A stretch of DNA of 64,000 bases from Planctomycetota bacterium (lineage in GTDB: Bacteria > Planctomycetota > UBA8742 > UBA2392), in NCBI GenBank assembly GCA_019636195.1, contig JAHBYA010000008.1, positions 104,675-168,674 of the forward strand, given 5' to 3'. The position numbers were made by a program, and so were the translations under genes. The notes below the pieces were generated by a model that saw nothing but the letters and a program-made list of their open reading frames with translations, had not been told where the DNA came from and did not search any database. Of the stretch, positions 44,805-53,020 are shown in pieces (the first letter of the stretch is position 1; each line of letters opens with the position of its first letter).

Positions 44805-44840
44805 TTCAGGTTTCAGGGTCCAGCCCTGCCTCCTGTCAGC
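44805..44840. repeat. Dispersed repeat words between second ECF and anti-sigma genes
   Basis: TTCAGGTTTCAGGG followed by CCCTGCCTCCTG repeats the two words seen together at 8855-8916. Confidence 0.65.
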
Positions 44841-44848
44841 TGCTGTCC

Positions 44849-45397
44849 CTAGTCATTGCCCGGATCAAAATCTTTCAGTTTTTCTGCAAGTGCCTTCCTT
44901 GCACGCAGCAGGATCATGTGGACCGCCCCCTCGGATACCCCCAGCTCCTGCCCGATGGCTTTGCCGCGCTGTTTGTCGAAGTAGTGCATCATCAGCGCCG
45001 TGCGGTAGTTTTCCGGCAGGTCCTCAATGGCCTGGCGCACGGCATTGACCTGCTCGGCGCCGGCCATGGCTGTCAAAGCCTCTTTGTGGGGGGCATGGGC
45101 GCCCTGCAGCAGCTCCAGGTTGGCGATTTCCTTCTTGCGGCGGCGCAGCAGGTTGATGCCGATGCCGATGACCCAACTGCGGAAGCTTTCGGGTTTTTCC
45201 AGCCGGCCAAGCGTTGTAAATGCTGTAACGAAAGCATCTTGTGTAACTTCCTGCGCCCGGCCCGGGTCGCCGCACCGGGCAATCATTTGGCCGAACACGC
45301 CCTCCTGGTAACGCTCCATCAGCGCCGCGAAAGCATCACGGTCGCCGTTGCGCGCCTTGCCTACCAGCGCGGCGGTCTCAGGTTGTGACTCCGGCAT
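44849..45397 (-). CDS. ECF RNA polymerase sigma factor (second of two)
   Basis: A 182-residue sigma factor. Region 2 is present (DRDAFAALMERYQEGVFGQM, DPGRAQEVTQDAFVTAFTTL and SFRSWVIGIGINLLRRRKKE), and so is region 4 (DLPENYRTALMMHYFDKQRG, KAIGQELGVSEGAVHMILLR). It directs RNA polymerase to genes responding to the signal sensed by the FecR-type anti-sigma downstream. I chose the ATG at 45397 (family-typical N-terminus); a 36-codon longer frame exists. Confidence 0.9.
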   Translation of the reverse strand: MPESQPETAALVGKARNGDRDAFAALMERYQEGVFGQMIARCGDPGRAQEVTQDAFVTAFTTLGRLEKPESFRSWVIGIGINLLRRRKKEIANLELLQGAHAPHKEALTAMAGAEQVNAVRQAIEDLPENYRTALMMHYFDKQRGKAIGQELGVSEGAVHMILLRARKALAEKLKDFDPGND

Positions 45398-45523
45398 GGG
45401 CGTATCTGGTCCCCGGAACTTGGCGTTGTTCACGCCTTCTAACAGACGTGCCGTGCTTGGCGAGTAGTAAAGATTTCTGCCCGATTCTACACTTGCCACA
45501 TTCACTCATCTTGAGGTGCGCGC

Positions 45524-46591
45524 GTGCGTGCAAACAACTGGCTGGTCGCGGCGTTGGCCGTGGGTGTCCTCTTGTGCGGTTGCGGCAGTGACGAGTCGTC
45601 TTCGGGCGGGTCGTCGTCAGGCGACTCTTCTTGCGGGTCGCCAAGCGCGTCGGGCGGTAAGGGCACGGAGAACCTGTCCACCCAACAGGGCGGCAACCCC
45701 GACAGCGGGATCAAGATGACCGAGTCGATTGAAGGCACCGAAGTCGTGGCCGGCAAACGCTATGAAGGCGGCGAGCGCCTGAAGATCTCGCTGATGGGCC
45801 TGTCGTTCAAGGTGCCCCAGGGTAGCGCCGCCGGCTGGCCCGAGCGCTCAATCTGGATCGAGATGGGCAATCAGGAAGGCGAGTTTGCCATGATGATCCC
45901 GCACACGGGCATGACCCGCGCGCAGGGCCGCGAGGTGCTGGAAGCGCCGCTCAAGCTGCCGGGCCAGCAGGGCGAGGGCATACCGCCGCAGGGCGCCATC
46001 AAGGAAGAAGGCGACAATATGTGGCGCGCCTACGCCAACGACGGCGGCGCCATGGTGACCATGCTGGTGCTGGGCAAGCGCTGCACGGTAATGCTGGTCG
46101 GGCAGGGGCCGGGCTACACGGCGGAATCGGCCTTGACGTACATCAAAAAGGTGACCGACAGTTTTCAGTTTGCCGAGCCCAAGGTGACTGAACGCGGCAG
46201 CCGCTGGACCGGCGGCCTAAAGGGCAAGTGCCTGCACGTGTACAAGTACCGCAGCAGCAGCGGCGGCGGCAGCAGCATGTCGTGGGAGACCGACATCCAG
46301 TGGCACCTGGGCAGCGACGGCACCTACTACTACGCGTACAAATACACCGGCTCAGGCAGCGTCAGCGGCAGCAACCAGTACGGCGACGAAACTTACCGCG
46401 GCGGCACAGCCAGCGACAACAACAACGAACACGAGGGGCGCTGGCGCATTGAGCACACTCTGATCACCGACCTGCTGGTATTGACCGACACCAAGGGCAA
46501 GACACGCACCTGGGTGCTGCAGGACAGGGGCGGCAAGGTGTACGTGGACGACGACGAAGCGAGCGTAAGCGCCAGCAACCGTAAGCCCTAG
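45524..46591 (+). CDS. Lipoprotein of unknown function
   Basis: A 355-residue lipoprotein starting at GTG (GAGGTG 8 nt upstream). The signal peptide RANNWLVAALAVGVLLCG ends at Cys in LLCGC, followed by a Ser/Gly-rich linker. A folded domain (residues ~60-205) reads LKISLMGLSFKVPQGSAAGW ... AESALTYIKKVTDSFQFAEP. A second, C-terminal beta-rich domain starts SRWTGGLKGKCLHVYKYRSS and ends with a highly repetitive Gly/Ser/Tyr region and TRTWVLQDRGGKVYVDD. No family is recognised. It is divergent from the ECF sigma factor, so it may be a target of it, but this is speculation. Confidence 0.8.
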   Translation: MRANNWLVAALAVGVLLCGCGSDESSSGGSSSGDSSCGSPSASGGKGTENLSTQQGGNPDSGIKMTESIEGTEVVAGKRYEGGERLKISLMGLSFKVPQGSAAGWPERSIWIEMGNQEGEFAMMIPHTGMTRAQGREVLEAPLKLPGQQGEGIPPQGAIKEEGDNMWRAYANDGGAMVTMLVLGKRCTVMLVGQGPGYTAESALTYIKKVTDSFQFAEPKVTERGSRWTGGLKGKCLHVYKYRSSSGGGSSMSWETDIQWHLGSDGTYYYAYKYTGSGSVSGSNQYGDETYRGGTASDNNNEHEGRWRIEHTLITDLLVLTDTKGKTRTWVLQDRGGKVYVDDDEASVSASNRKP

Positions 46592-46630
46592 TTGCCTGAT
46601 GGCCCCGTCGCGTCGGCAATGCTGAGTTGC

Positions 46631-46636
46631 TATCCT
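46631..46636 (+). promoter_or_regulatory. -10-like TATCCT, leaderless start at 46644
   Basis: TATCCT ends 7 nt before the ATG of the DUF2752 gene. No ribosome site is visible. Confidence 0.5.
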
Positions 46637-46643
46637 GCGCGCG

Positions 46644-47135
46644 ATGCAGCAAGCCGCCATTGCAAGCACGGATGCAACACCTGAGTCCACACCGGGCCTG
46701 CGCCTGCGCGTTGAAACGGGTGTCAGCCGTGTGCCTTCGCCGTGGGAGATGTACTCGCTGTTTCTGCTGGTCGGCGCGGCGATCTACATACCGCTTTCGT
46801 TTGTCACATCGTGGCTGCCACCGATCCATAGCCCGCTGCGCTATGTCGGGACCGCCTGCCCGTTTTGCGGCGGCACGCGCGCGGTGACGGCGCTGTTCGT
46901 CGGCAAACCGCTGCTGGCGTTGCAGTACAACCCGCTGGCGATACTTTTCCTGGTTGCGCTGCTGTGGGGCGCCTTCAGTTGGCTGGGCATGGTGCTGCCG
47001 TCGCGCCGGCGCGTGGTGCTGCTTGCGTCGCGCACTCAGCGGCGGCGCCTGTGGTACGCCTTTGTCGCGGTGTGCATTGCCAACTGGGCATACGTGCTGT
47101 GGTCAGGCATGTACGAAGTGCCGCTGGTGCTGTAA
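46644..47135 (+). CDS. DUF2752 membrane protein
   Basis: A 163-residue protein with three hydrophobic helices (YSLFLLVGAAIYIPLSFVTS; PLAILFLVALLWGAFSWLGM; AFVAVCIANWAYVLWSGMYE). The motif YVGTACPFCGGTRAVTALFV contains the CPxCGxTR signature of DUF2752. The function of this family is unknown. It lies 48 bp before dnaX, perhaps by chance. Confidence 0.85.
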   Translation: MQQAAIASTDATPESTPGLRLRVETGVSRVPSPWEMYSLFLLVGAAIYIPLSFVTSWLPPIHSPLRYVGTACPFCGGTRAVTALFVGKPLLALQYNPLAILFLVALLWGAFSWLGMVLPSRRRVVLLASRTQRRRLWYAFVAVCIANWAYVLWSGMYEVPLVL

Positions 47136-47183
47136 GCCGCTTGCGGTTGACCCTGCCTGTCTTCCTGAGTCCAATACCCGCCC

Positions 47184-48443
47184 ATGGCTGAGTCTTACAC
47201 CGTGCTTGCACTGAAATACCGCCCGCGTCGCTTTGCCGACCTGGTGGGCCAGCCGCACATTGTGGGTGCGCTCAGCAACGCGATTGCGACCAACCGTGTG
47301 GCGCACGCCTTTCTGCTTACGGGCTCGCGCGGCACGGGCAAAACCACGACCGCTCGCATTCTGGCCAGTGCCTTGAACTGTCCCAACCGCCAGGGGGCCG
47401 AGCCCTGCGGCGAGTGCCCAAGCTGCGTACAGATCGCGCAGGGCGAAGACCTTGACGTCATTGAAATGGACGCCGCCAGCAACAGCCGCGTGGATGACAT
47501 TCGTGAGCGGCTGCAAACAGTCGAGACTCGCCCGGCTCGGGGACGCTACCGCGTGTTCATCATCGACGAAGTGCACATGCTGTCGACCAGTGCGTTCAAC
47601 GCGCTGCTGAAGACGGTTGAAGAGCCGCCGCCGCACGTGAAGTTCATTCTTGCCACGACCAACCCCGAGAAGATCCCCGAGACAATTCTGTCGCGCTGCC
47701 AGCGCTACGACTTTCGGCGTGTCACAGTCAGCGAGATTGTCACGCGTCTTGAGCAAGTGTGCGCCAACGAAGGCGCAGAGCCCGGCCCCGGGCTGTTGCG
47801 CGCGGTCGCTGAACTGGTTGAAGGCGGCCTGCGCGACGCGTTGTCGCGCCTTGACCAGTTGTTCGCGTTCTGCGGCCTGAAGCCGACAGTCGAAGATGCC
47901 GAGCGCGTCTTCGGCCTGGTGTCGCGGCCAAGACTGCTCGAGTTGCTTGAGGCCTTGGGCAAGGGAGACTCAAAGTCAGGGATCCTGTTCACCGAGGAAG
48001 TGTTTGAATCAGGCAAGGACGTGGCCGAAGTGCTGGCCAGCTTAGTGTCGCTGACACGGTCGCTGTTGCTGGTTGCCGCCTCAGGTGGTGACGCAAAGGG
48101 CTTGGACGTGCCTGCCGATGAGGTTCCGCGGTTGACTGCAGTAGCGCAAACCTTCGGAATACATGGGCTTGTGTACGTTGCCGAGCTATTGACGGACTGC
48201 CGTAACCGCGTCCGACGGGCGGCTTTCCCGCGCGTGGTCGTGGAGACCACATTGGTCAAGCTGTCCTTGGTGGGCCGTCTGGAACCACTGCAAGAGTTGA
48301 TGACAAGGCTCAATCATGCGGCAGACAGCAGCGAACCGAGAACTGAGTCACCACCGCCCGCAACTGAGCCCGGAAAGCGGCCTTTGAGCGAGCGCGAGCA
48401 GGCTGCGGTAAACGCACTTAAGCGCCAGTTCGGTGCACGATAG
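47184..48443 (+). CDS. dnaX: DNA polymerase III subunit gamma/tau
   Basis: Clamp-loader ATPase of the replicase. The 419 residues contain Walker A GSRGTGKTTTAR (48-59), the zinc-binding Cys set CPNRQGAEPCGECPSC, the DEVHMLSTSAFNALLKTVEE Walker B/sensor region, and ILATTNPEKIPETILSRCQR with the SRC motif. The C-terminal polymerase/helicase-binding tau region is essentially missing (the protein ends just after domain III and a short Pro-rich stretch), so it looks like a gamma-only form. No slippery A-run is visible. It precedes ybaB, as is common; recR is not the next gene. Confidence 0.95.
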   Translation: MAESYTVLALKYRPRRFADLVGQPHIVGALSNAIATNRVAHAFLLTGSRGTGKTTTARILASALNCPNRQGAEPCGECPSCVQIAQGEDLDVIEMDAASNSRVDDIRERLQTVETRPARGRYRVFIIDEVHMLSTSAFNALLKTVEEPPPHVKFILATTNPEKIPETILSRCQRYDFRRVTVSEIVTRLEQVCANEGAEPGPGLLRAVAELVEGGLRDALSRLDQLFAFCGLKPTVEDAERVFGLVSRPRLLELLEALGKGDSKSGILFTEEVFESGKDVAEVLASLVSLTRSLLLVAASGGDAKGLDVPADEVPRLTAVAQTFGIHGLVYVAELLTDCRNRVRRAAFPRVVVETTLVKLSLVGRLEPLQELMTRLNHAADSSEPRTESPPPATEPGKRPLSEREQAAVNALKRQFGAR

Positions 48444-48524
48444 GCAAAATTGTCTGGCTGGTGATTCTGGTCTTGCGTATAGCTAACCAGTCATTTATAT
48501 GTTTTGGCACTCCGGGAGTGACTC

Positions 48525-48845
48525 ATGGCAGGTCTAGGCAATTTCAGCGAGTTGATGAAGCAGGCCCAGCGCATGCAGCGCGACATGGGCAAGGTCCAGG
48601 AAGAATTAAAAGAACGCTACGTCGAAGGTTCAGCCGGCGACGGCTTGATCAAGGTCATCTGCTCCGGCGCGGGCGAACTGGTGAAGATCGAGATTTCGGC
48701 AGACGCGGTCGATACCGACGATATGTCGCTGCTGGAGGACCTGGTCATTGCCGCCGTGAACGCCGGGCTGAAGAAAGCTGAAGAGCTGCGAAACGCCGAG
48801 ATGTCCAAGGTAACCGGAGGCATGAATCTGCCAGGAATGTTTTAG
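48525..48845 (+). CDS. YbaB/EbfC nucleoid-associated protein
   Basis: A 106-residue DNA-binding protein. FSELMKQAQRMQRDMGKVQE then ELKERYVEGSAGDGLIKVIC is the family signature, and it ends MSKVTGGMNLPGMF. GGGAGTG precedes the ATG at 48525. It is adjacent to dnaX, the usual arrangement (dnaX-ybaB-recR), but a Crp/Fnr gene replaces recR here. Confidence 0.95.
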   Translation: MAGLGNFSELMKQAQRMQRDMGKVQEELKERYVEGSAGDGLIKVICSGAGELVKIEISADAVDTDDMSLLEDLVIAAVNAGLKKAEELRNAEMSKVTGGMNLPGMF

Positions 48846-48917
48846 CCCCGCCGGGAAGGACCGCCCATGGCGGTTCGTTCATGGTGGGGGCGGTTGGACC
48901 CCCTGAAAGGAACCGGG

Positions 48918-49607
48918 ATGCACGCCACTGAGATGCTGAAAGACCTGCCACTGTTCAAAGGCCTGTCCGAAGACGCCTTGAACCAACTTGAAAACGCCGC
49001 CTCGCTCAAGCGTCTTGAGGAAAACGAGGCGTATATTGCCGCAGGGCAACCCCCGCGAGCCTTCTGCGTGGTCCTTTCAGGCCAGCTGAAGTTCTATCGC
49101 ATCAACAAGGCCGGCAAAGAACAGGTGTTCGGGTACGCGCGTCCGCAGGACGTGTTCGGGCTGACCAGCCTGACCGACCCCCACAAGCCCGTGCCCGTCA
49201 ACTGCATGGCACGCTCGACCACCGAAGTCGTTGAGATTGAGCTGCCCGTGATTCGCCAGTTGATGCACCGCGAGCCCACGCTGGCCGTCGCGATTCTCAA
49301 GGAACAGAGCAAGCGCTACGCGAACATGCTTGACCTTGTGGACCAGCTCAGCCTCAAGGACGCGCACAACCGCCTTGCCAAGTGGCTCGACAGCTGGATT
49401 GTCGATAACCACCCGGACAGTGGCGACAACGAAATGATGATCGTGCTGCCCTACACCCAGTCCGAGATCGCGGCGCAGATCGGCACCGTCCGTGAAGTCG
49501 TCAGCCGCGGCTTCTCGCGCATGGAAAAAGACGGCATCCTCAAGGCCAGCGGCAAGCGCGTGACCATCCTGTCGCGCAAGCGCCTGCGCCAGATGTCAGA
49601 CGCATAG
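48918..49607 (+). CDS. Crp/Fnr-family transcriptional regulator
   Basis: A 229-residue regulator. The N-terminal ~130 residues form a cyclic-nucleotide-binding-type beta barrel (FKGLSEDALNQLENAASLKR; SGQLKFYRINKAGKEQVFGY). A dimer helix follows, then a helix-turn-helix (YTQSEIAAQIGTVREVVSRG then FSRMEKDGIL). The barrel lacks the FGE(L/I)ALL...RAA(T/S) cAMP motif, so the effector is unclear. AGGAACC precedes the ATG at 48918. The CHASE2 adenylate cyclase at 53 kb makes a cAMP link possible but unproven. Confidence 0.92.
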   Translation: MHATEMLKDLPLFKGLSEDALNQLENAASLKRLEENEAYIAAGQPPRAFCVVLSGQLKFYRINKAGKEQVFGYARPQDVFGLTSLTDPHKPVPVNCMARSTTEVVEIELPVIRQLMHREPTLAVAILKEQSKRYANMLDLVDQLSLKDAHNRLAKWLDSWIVDNHPDSGDNEMMIVLPYTQSEIAAQIGTVREVVSRGFSRMEKDGILKASGKRVTILSRKRLRQMSDA

Positions 49608-49625
49608 CCCAACGTGATCGCTCAC

Positions 49626-49657
49626 GCACACCAGCCGGGGAAACCCGGCTGGTGTGC
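49626..49657. terminator. Bidirectional terminator, 14-bp stem
   Basis: GCACACCAGCCGGG/CCCGGCTGGTGTGC with loop GAAA lies between convergent genes. Short T-containing tracts follow on each side. Confidence 0.85.
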
Positions 49658-50077
49658 TTAACTCTTGATCGTTCGGGGCTTGACCAGCCAGCTCAGCGCC
49701 ATGCCCGCCAGCATCGCCGCCAGGAACACGAACGCAAAGATCGTCGGCCGCCCCAGAATCGTGACCGCGGGCCCCGGGCACACGCCTGCCATGCCCCATC
49801 CGATGCCGAACAGGGCCGCGCCCGCGAACAACCGTGTGTCCAGCGGCGACGGGGGCGCGCCCGCCATCTTGCCGCCCAGCGCGGGCGTGCGCCGGCGCAG
49901 CACCCGCCACACGGGCAAGTACACGCCGATCGCCGACGCCATCACAAATGCCAGCGCAGGGTCCCAGTTTCCGAAAAAGTCCAGAAAGCCGATCACCTTG
50001 GCCGGCTGGGTCATGCCCGAGATGCCAAGGCCCAGCGCGAACAGAATGCCGCACCCGAACGCGACGACGAGTTTCAT
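49658..50077 (-). CDS. YeeE/YedE-family membrane protein, second half of pair (DUF6691-like)
   Basis: A 139-residue integral membrane protein with about four helices (MKLVVAFGCGILFALGLGIS; ALAFVMASAIGVYLPVW; LFAGAALFGIGWGMAGVCPG). The GWGMAGVCPGPAV motif with a conserved Cys is typical of the YeeE/YedE group, which imports thiosulfate or related sulfur compounds. It is the shorter partner of the gene at 50074-50499 and overlaps it by 4 bp, so the two are translationally coupled. The ATG at 50077 gives the family N-terminus. Confidence 0.88.
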   Translation of the reverse strand: MKLVVAFGCGILFALGLGISGMTQPAKVIGFLDFFGNWDPALAFVMASAIGVYLPVWRVLRRRTPALGGKMAGAPPSPLDTRLFAGAALFGIGWGMAGVCPGPAVTILGRPTIFAFVFLAAMLAGMALSWLVKPRTIKS

Positions 50078-50499
50078 GCCGCACCCGCCTCTCGCATGAC
50101 CAGCACCGTAACAGCCGCCGTGGCCATAAAGACGATCGTGCCCACAAGGCCGCGCTTGCTCATACGCCCGATGCCGCACACGCCGTGGCCGCTGGTACAG
50201 CCGCCGCCTAAACGCGCGCCGAATCCGACCAGCACCCCTGCGGCAATCACCCACGGCAGCGCGCGCGGCGCTGACTCGGGCAATGCGCCGGGCATCGCCA
50301 GCGCCAGCACCACGCCGCCGGCAAGCAGGCCGATGATGAACGCGGCCTTCCAGCCAAGTTCATGCTTTTCCAGGCGCAGCACTCCTTCAAGGATGCCGCT
50401 TACGCCCGCAACCTTGCCGATCAGCGCCAACAGGCCGGCAGCCGCCAGCCCGATCATCGCCCCGCCCAACAGCGGCGGCCAGATTTCCTGCCATTGCAT
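50074..50499 (-). CDS. YeeE/YedE-family membrane protein, first half of pair
   Basis: A 141-residue membrane protein. PLLGGAMIGLAAAGLLALIG and AAFIIGLLAGGVVLALAMPG are helices, and GFGARLGGGCTSGHGVCGIG carries the conserved Cys of the sulfur-transport YeeE/YedE fold. AGGAG lies 6 nt before the ATG at 50499. With the next gene it forms a split transporter, each half with one Cys motif. The likely role is import of thiosulfate or another sulfur compound, feeding cysteine metabolism. Confidence 0.9.
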   Translation of the reverse strand: MQWQEIWPPLLGGAMIGLAAAGLLALIGKVAGVSGILEGVLRLEKHELGWKAAFIIGLLAGGVVLALAMPGALPESAPRALPWVIAAGVLVGFGARLGGGCTSGHGVCGIGRMSKRGLVGTIVFMATAAVTVLVMREAGAA

Positions 50500-50550
50500 G
50501 GCCACTCCTTTCCGCGCATTCAAACGAACGCGGCCCGCAAACCAATCCCC

Positions 50551-50582
50551 GGAAAGGAAAGGAGCCGCCCAAAGGCGGCCCC
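50551..50582 (-). terminator. Hairpin terminator after the third lipoprotein
   Basis: GCCGCC/GGCGGC with loop CTTTGG-type spacing, then CTCCTTTCCTTTCC on the minus strand. It lies between the lipoprotein and the YeeE pair. Confidence 0.65.
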
Positions 50583-50596
50583 TGTTCACATCCGCT

Positions 50597-51058
50597 CTAC
50601 TTGTCGCACCACCATTTGCCGTCCTTCTTTACCAGCGTGACGGACTCGTCTTCTTCCTGTTCCGGGTCATCCTTGCTGGGCTTGATCTTCATCTTGCCCT
50701 TGCAGCCGGCCTTGTCGCCATCGATCTTGATGTCGGCTTCATTGAACGTCCACTTCAAGTACCCGCCGCCGTCCTTGATCTCCTTGAACTCAGCGCGGAA
50801 CTTTTCCTCGACTGTCCTGTCCCCTTCTTTCTTCGCCAGATAGTCCTTGTCGTAGCACTTCAGAATCCGCTCGATGTCGCCTGCTTCAAAGGCCGCCGAC
50901 ATCTCCTTCAGCGTGCCGGCCGGCGTGCTCATGTCCGGGCCGCCGCCGCCGCTCCCGCCGCTACCGCCTCCGCCGCTGCTCTTGTTGTCGCCACCACCGC
51001 AAGCCGCCACAGCCAACAGAATCACGAATATGGCAAACACATTGAATGCCTTGGTCAT
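50597..51058 (-). CDS. Small lipoprotein, third member of the NTF2/DUF4878-like set
   Basis: A 153-residue lipoprotein. The signal peptide MTKAFNVFAIFVILLAVA ends at the lipobox (AVAAC), followed by a Gly/Ser linker and a small alpha-beta domain starting TPAGTLKEMSAAFEAGDIER. AGGGGAGC precedes the ATG at 51058. The plan equals the two tandem lipoproteins at 12.8-13.9 kb, ending VTLVKKDGKWWCDK versus KHDGKWLFKFYS. It may bind a small ligand or peptide; function unknown. Confidence 0.78.
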   Translation of the reverse strand: MTKAFNVFAIFVILLAVAACGGGDNKSSGGGGSGGSGGGGPDMSTPAGTLKEMSAAFEAGDIERILKCYDKDYLAKKEGDRTVEEKFRAEFKEIKDGGGYLKWTFNEADIKIDGDKAGCKGKMKIKPSKDDPEQEEDESVTLVKKDGKWWCDK

Positions 51059-51122
51059 ACGCTCCCCTTTACTTTTGAGTGATCCAACCGCGGCATGATG
51101 ACTATGCCCCACCGCCAAAGCA

Positions 51123-51148
51123 AAGCCCGGACAAGGTAGTCCGGGCTT
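51123..51148 (-). terminator. Terminator after fhs
   Basis: A 10-bp stem AAGCCCGGAC/GTCCGGGCTT with a 6-nt loop is followed by TGCTTT on the minus strand. Confidence 0.8.
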
Positions 51149-51170
51149 CCTGGCTCCAAACTCACGCCGC

Positions 51171-52859
51171 CTAGAACATGCCGATGATGTTGCCCTGGGC
51201 GTCGATGTCGATGTTCTCGCCGCCGGGTTTTTTGCCCAAGCCCGGCATCGTCATCATGTCGCCGCACAGCATATAGACAAAACCCGCGCCCGCGCTCAGG
51301 CGCGCGTCCTTGATCGGCAGCGTGTAACCCTCCGGCGCGCCCAACAGGCTGGGGTCGTGGCTGAAGCTGTACTGTGTCTTGGCCATGCACACCGGCAGCT
51401 TGCCGAAGCCGGCTTCTTCGAAGCTCTTGATGCGCTTGCTGGCCTCGGCGCTGAAATCGACCCGGCCTGCGCCATAGATCTTCGTGGCGATGGCTTCGAC
51501 CTTCTTCTTGATGGGCTGGTTGAGGTCATACGTGAACTGGAAGTTCTTGGGTTCGTCGCAGGCTTTCACCAGCGCGCGCGCGAACGCCGCACCGCCTTCG
51601 CCGCCCTTGGCAAACACTTCGCTGATCACACAGTCGTGGGCGCCCGCCGCCATGGCCGCCTTGCGCACCATCTCAAGTTCCTTCTCGGTCTCCGTCCCGA
51701 AGACGTTGATCGCCACCACCACCGGCAGGCCAAAGCCCACGCAGTTGCGCACGTGGCGTGTCAGGTTGGGCATGCCTGCTTCAAGCGACTTCAGGTCTTC
51801 CTTGACCAGCCCCTCGGGCAGGGGTTTGCCCGGCTTGACCTTGAAATTGCCGCTCTGGTTTTTCAGCGCGCGCACGGTCGCGACCAGGCCCACGGCGTCA
51901 GGCACCAGCCCGCCCTGGCGACACTTGATGTTGAAGAACTTTTCCGCGCCCATGTCGGCGCCGAAGCCGGACTCAGTGACAACGTAATCGGCAACCTTCA
52001 GCGCCACGCGGTCGGCGACGATGCTGCTGTTGCCGTGGGCGATGTTGGCGAAAGGCCCGGCATGCACAAACGCGAGGCTGCCGCCGATCGTCTGCAGGAT
52101 GTTCGGTTTAATCGCGTCGCGCATGATCGCGGTCATGGCGCCGGCGACTTTCAGGTCTTCACAGGTGACGGCTTTGCCGTCTTTGTTGAAGCCGACGACA
52201 ATGCGCCCAAGGCGCTTGCGCATGTCATGGATGTCTTCGGCCAGCGCCAGAATCGCCATGACTTCGCTGGCGACGGCGATGTCAAAGCCGGTCTCGCGGG
52301 GTTTGCCGTTGCCGTCAAGGCCGGTGATGATATCGCGCAGGTCGCGGTCGTTGATGTCCATGCCGCGGCGAATGTTGATGGTGCCGGGGTCAATGCCCAG
52401 CTCGTTGCCGCTGAACAGGTGATTGTCCAGAAACGCGCACGCCAGGTTGTTGGCGGCCTGCACGGCGTGAATGTCGCCGGTAAGGTGGATGTTCAGGTCT
52501 TCCGGCGGAATCACCTGCGCATAACCGCCGCCGGCCGCGCCGCCCTTGATGCCGAACACGGGGCCAAGGCTGGCTTGCCGAATGCAGCAGGCGGCCTTTT
52601 TGCCGATGTGCGTCAGGCCCATGGTGACGCCGACGGTGTTGGTGGTCTTGCCTTCGCCCAGCGGCGTAGGGCTGATGGCGGTGATGTCGATGAACTTGCC
52701 GTTGGGGCGGTCTTTGAGGCGGTCAAGGATGCTTAGCTTGACCTTGGCCTTGATGTCGCCGTACAGCTCAAGGTCGCTGCGTTCGATGCCGTAGCGTTTG
52801 GCGACCTGCTCGATGGGTTCCAGCTTCGCGGCCTTGGCAATCTCCTGGTCAGGCTTCAT
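51171..52859 (-). CDS. fhs: Formate-tetrahydrofolate ligase
   Basis: FTHFS activates formate with ATP to 10-formyl-THF, feeding one-carbon metabolism. The 562 residues have the P-loop ISPTPLGEGKTTNTVG (~62-77), then CCIRQASLGPVFGIKGGAAG with GGYAQVIP, the folate loop region NIHLTGDIHAVQAANNLACA, and SVFVHAGPFANIAHGNSSIV-like AFVHAGPFANIAHGNSSIVA, all signature. GGAG precedes the ATG at 52859; a 31-codon longer frame is not supported. It is divergent from the CHASE2 cyclase. Confidence 0.97.
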   Translation of the reverse strand: MKPDQEIAKAAKLEPIEQVAKRYGIERSDLELYGDIKAKVKLSILDRLKDRPNGKFIDITAISPTPLGEGKTTNTVGVTMGLTHIGKKAACCIRQASLGPVFGIKGGAAGGGYAQVIPPEDLNIHLTGDIHAVQAANNLACAFLDNHLFSGNELGIDPGTINIRRGMDINDRDLRDIITGLDGNGKPRETGFDIAVASEVMAILALAEDIHDMRKRLGRIVVGFNKDGKAVTCEDLKVAGAMTAIMRDAIKPNILQTIGGSLAFVHAGPFANIAHGNSSIVADRVALKVADYVVTESGFGADMGAEKFFNIKCRQGGLVPDAVGLVATVRALKNQSGNFKVKPGKPLPEGLVKEDLKSLEAGMPNLTRHVRNCVGFGLPVVVAINVFGTETEKELEMVRKAAMAAGAHDCVISEVFAKGGEGGAAFARALVKACDEPKNFQFTYDLNQPIKKKVEAIATKIYGAGRVDFSAEASKRIKSFEEAGFGKLPVCMAKTQYSFSHDPSLLGAPEGYTLPIKDARLSAGAGFVYMLCGDMMTMPGLGKKPGGENIDIDAQGNIIGMF

Positions 52860-53007
52860 GGCGTGCTCCGGCAAAAGGGTTGGCGTAAGGGTCCGGGATT
52901 CTAACGGCCATCCACACCCTGTCCACAAATCACTGACCGGCCCAGCCGCCATTGCACGCCAGCCATCACAGCCGAAGCACGGTTGCCGTTGGCCCGGCTG
53001 TGGGCGA

Positions 53008-53013
53008 TAGTGT
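53008..53013 (+). promoter_or_regulatory. -10-like TAGTGT, leaderless cyclase start
   Basis: TAGTGT ends 7 nt before the ATG at 53021. This supports 53021 over an in-frame start 69 bp upstream. Confidence 0.5.
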
Positions 53014-53020
53014 CCCGTCC

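Noticed and set aside
47184..48443. Programmed frameshift for gamma/tau in dnaX
   Set aside because: No A-run slippery sequence or following stem was seen; the protein is simply short.
52952..53020. In-frame upstream start for the CHASE2 cyclase
   Set aside because: There is no ribosome site, and a -10 hexamer sits 7 nt before the ATG at 53021.
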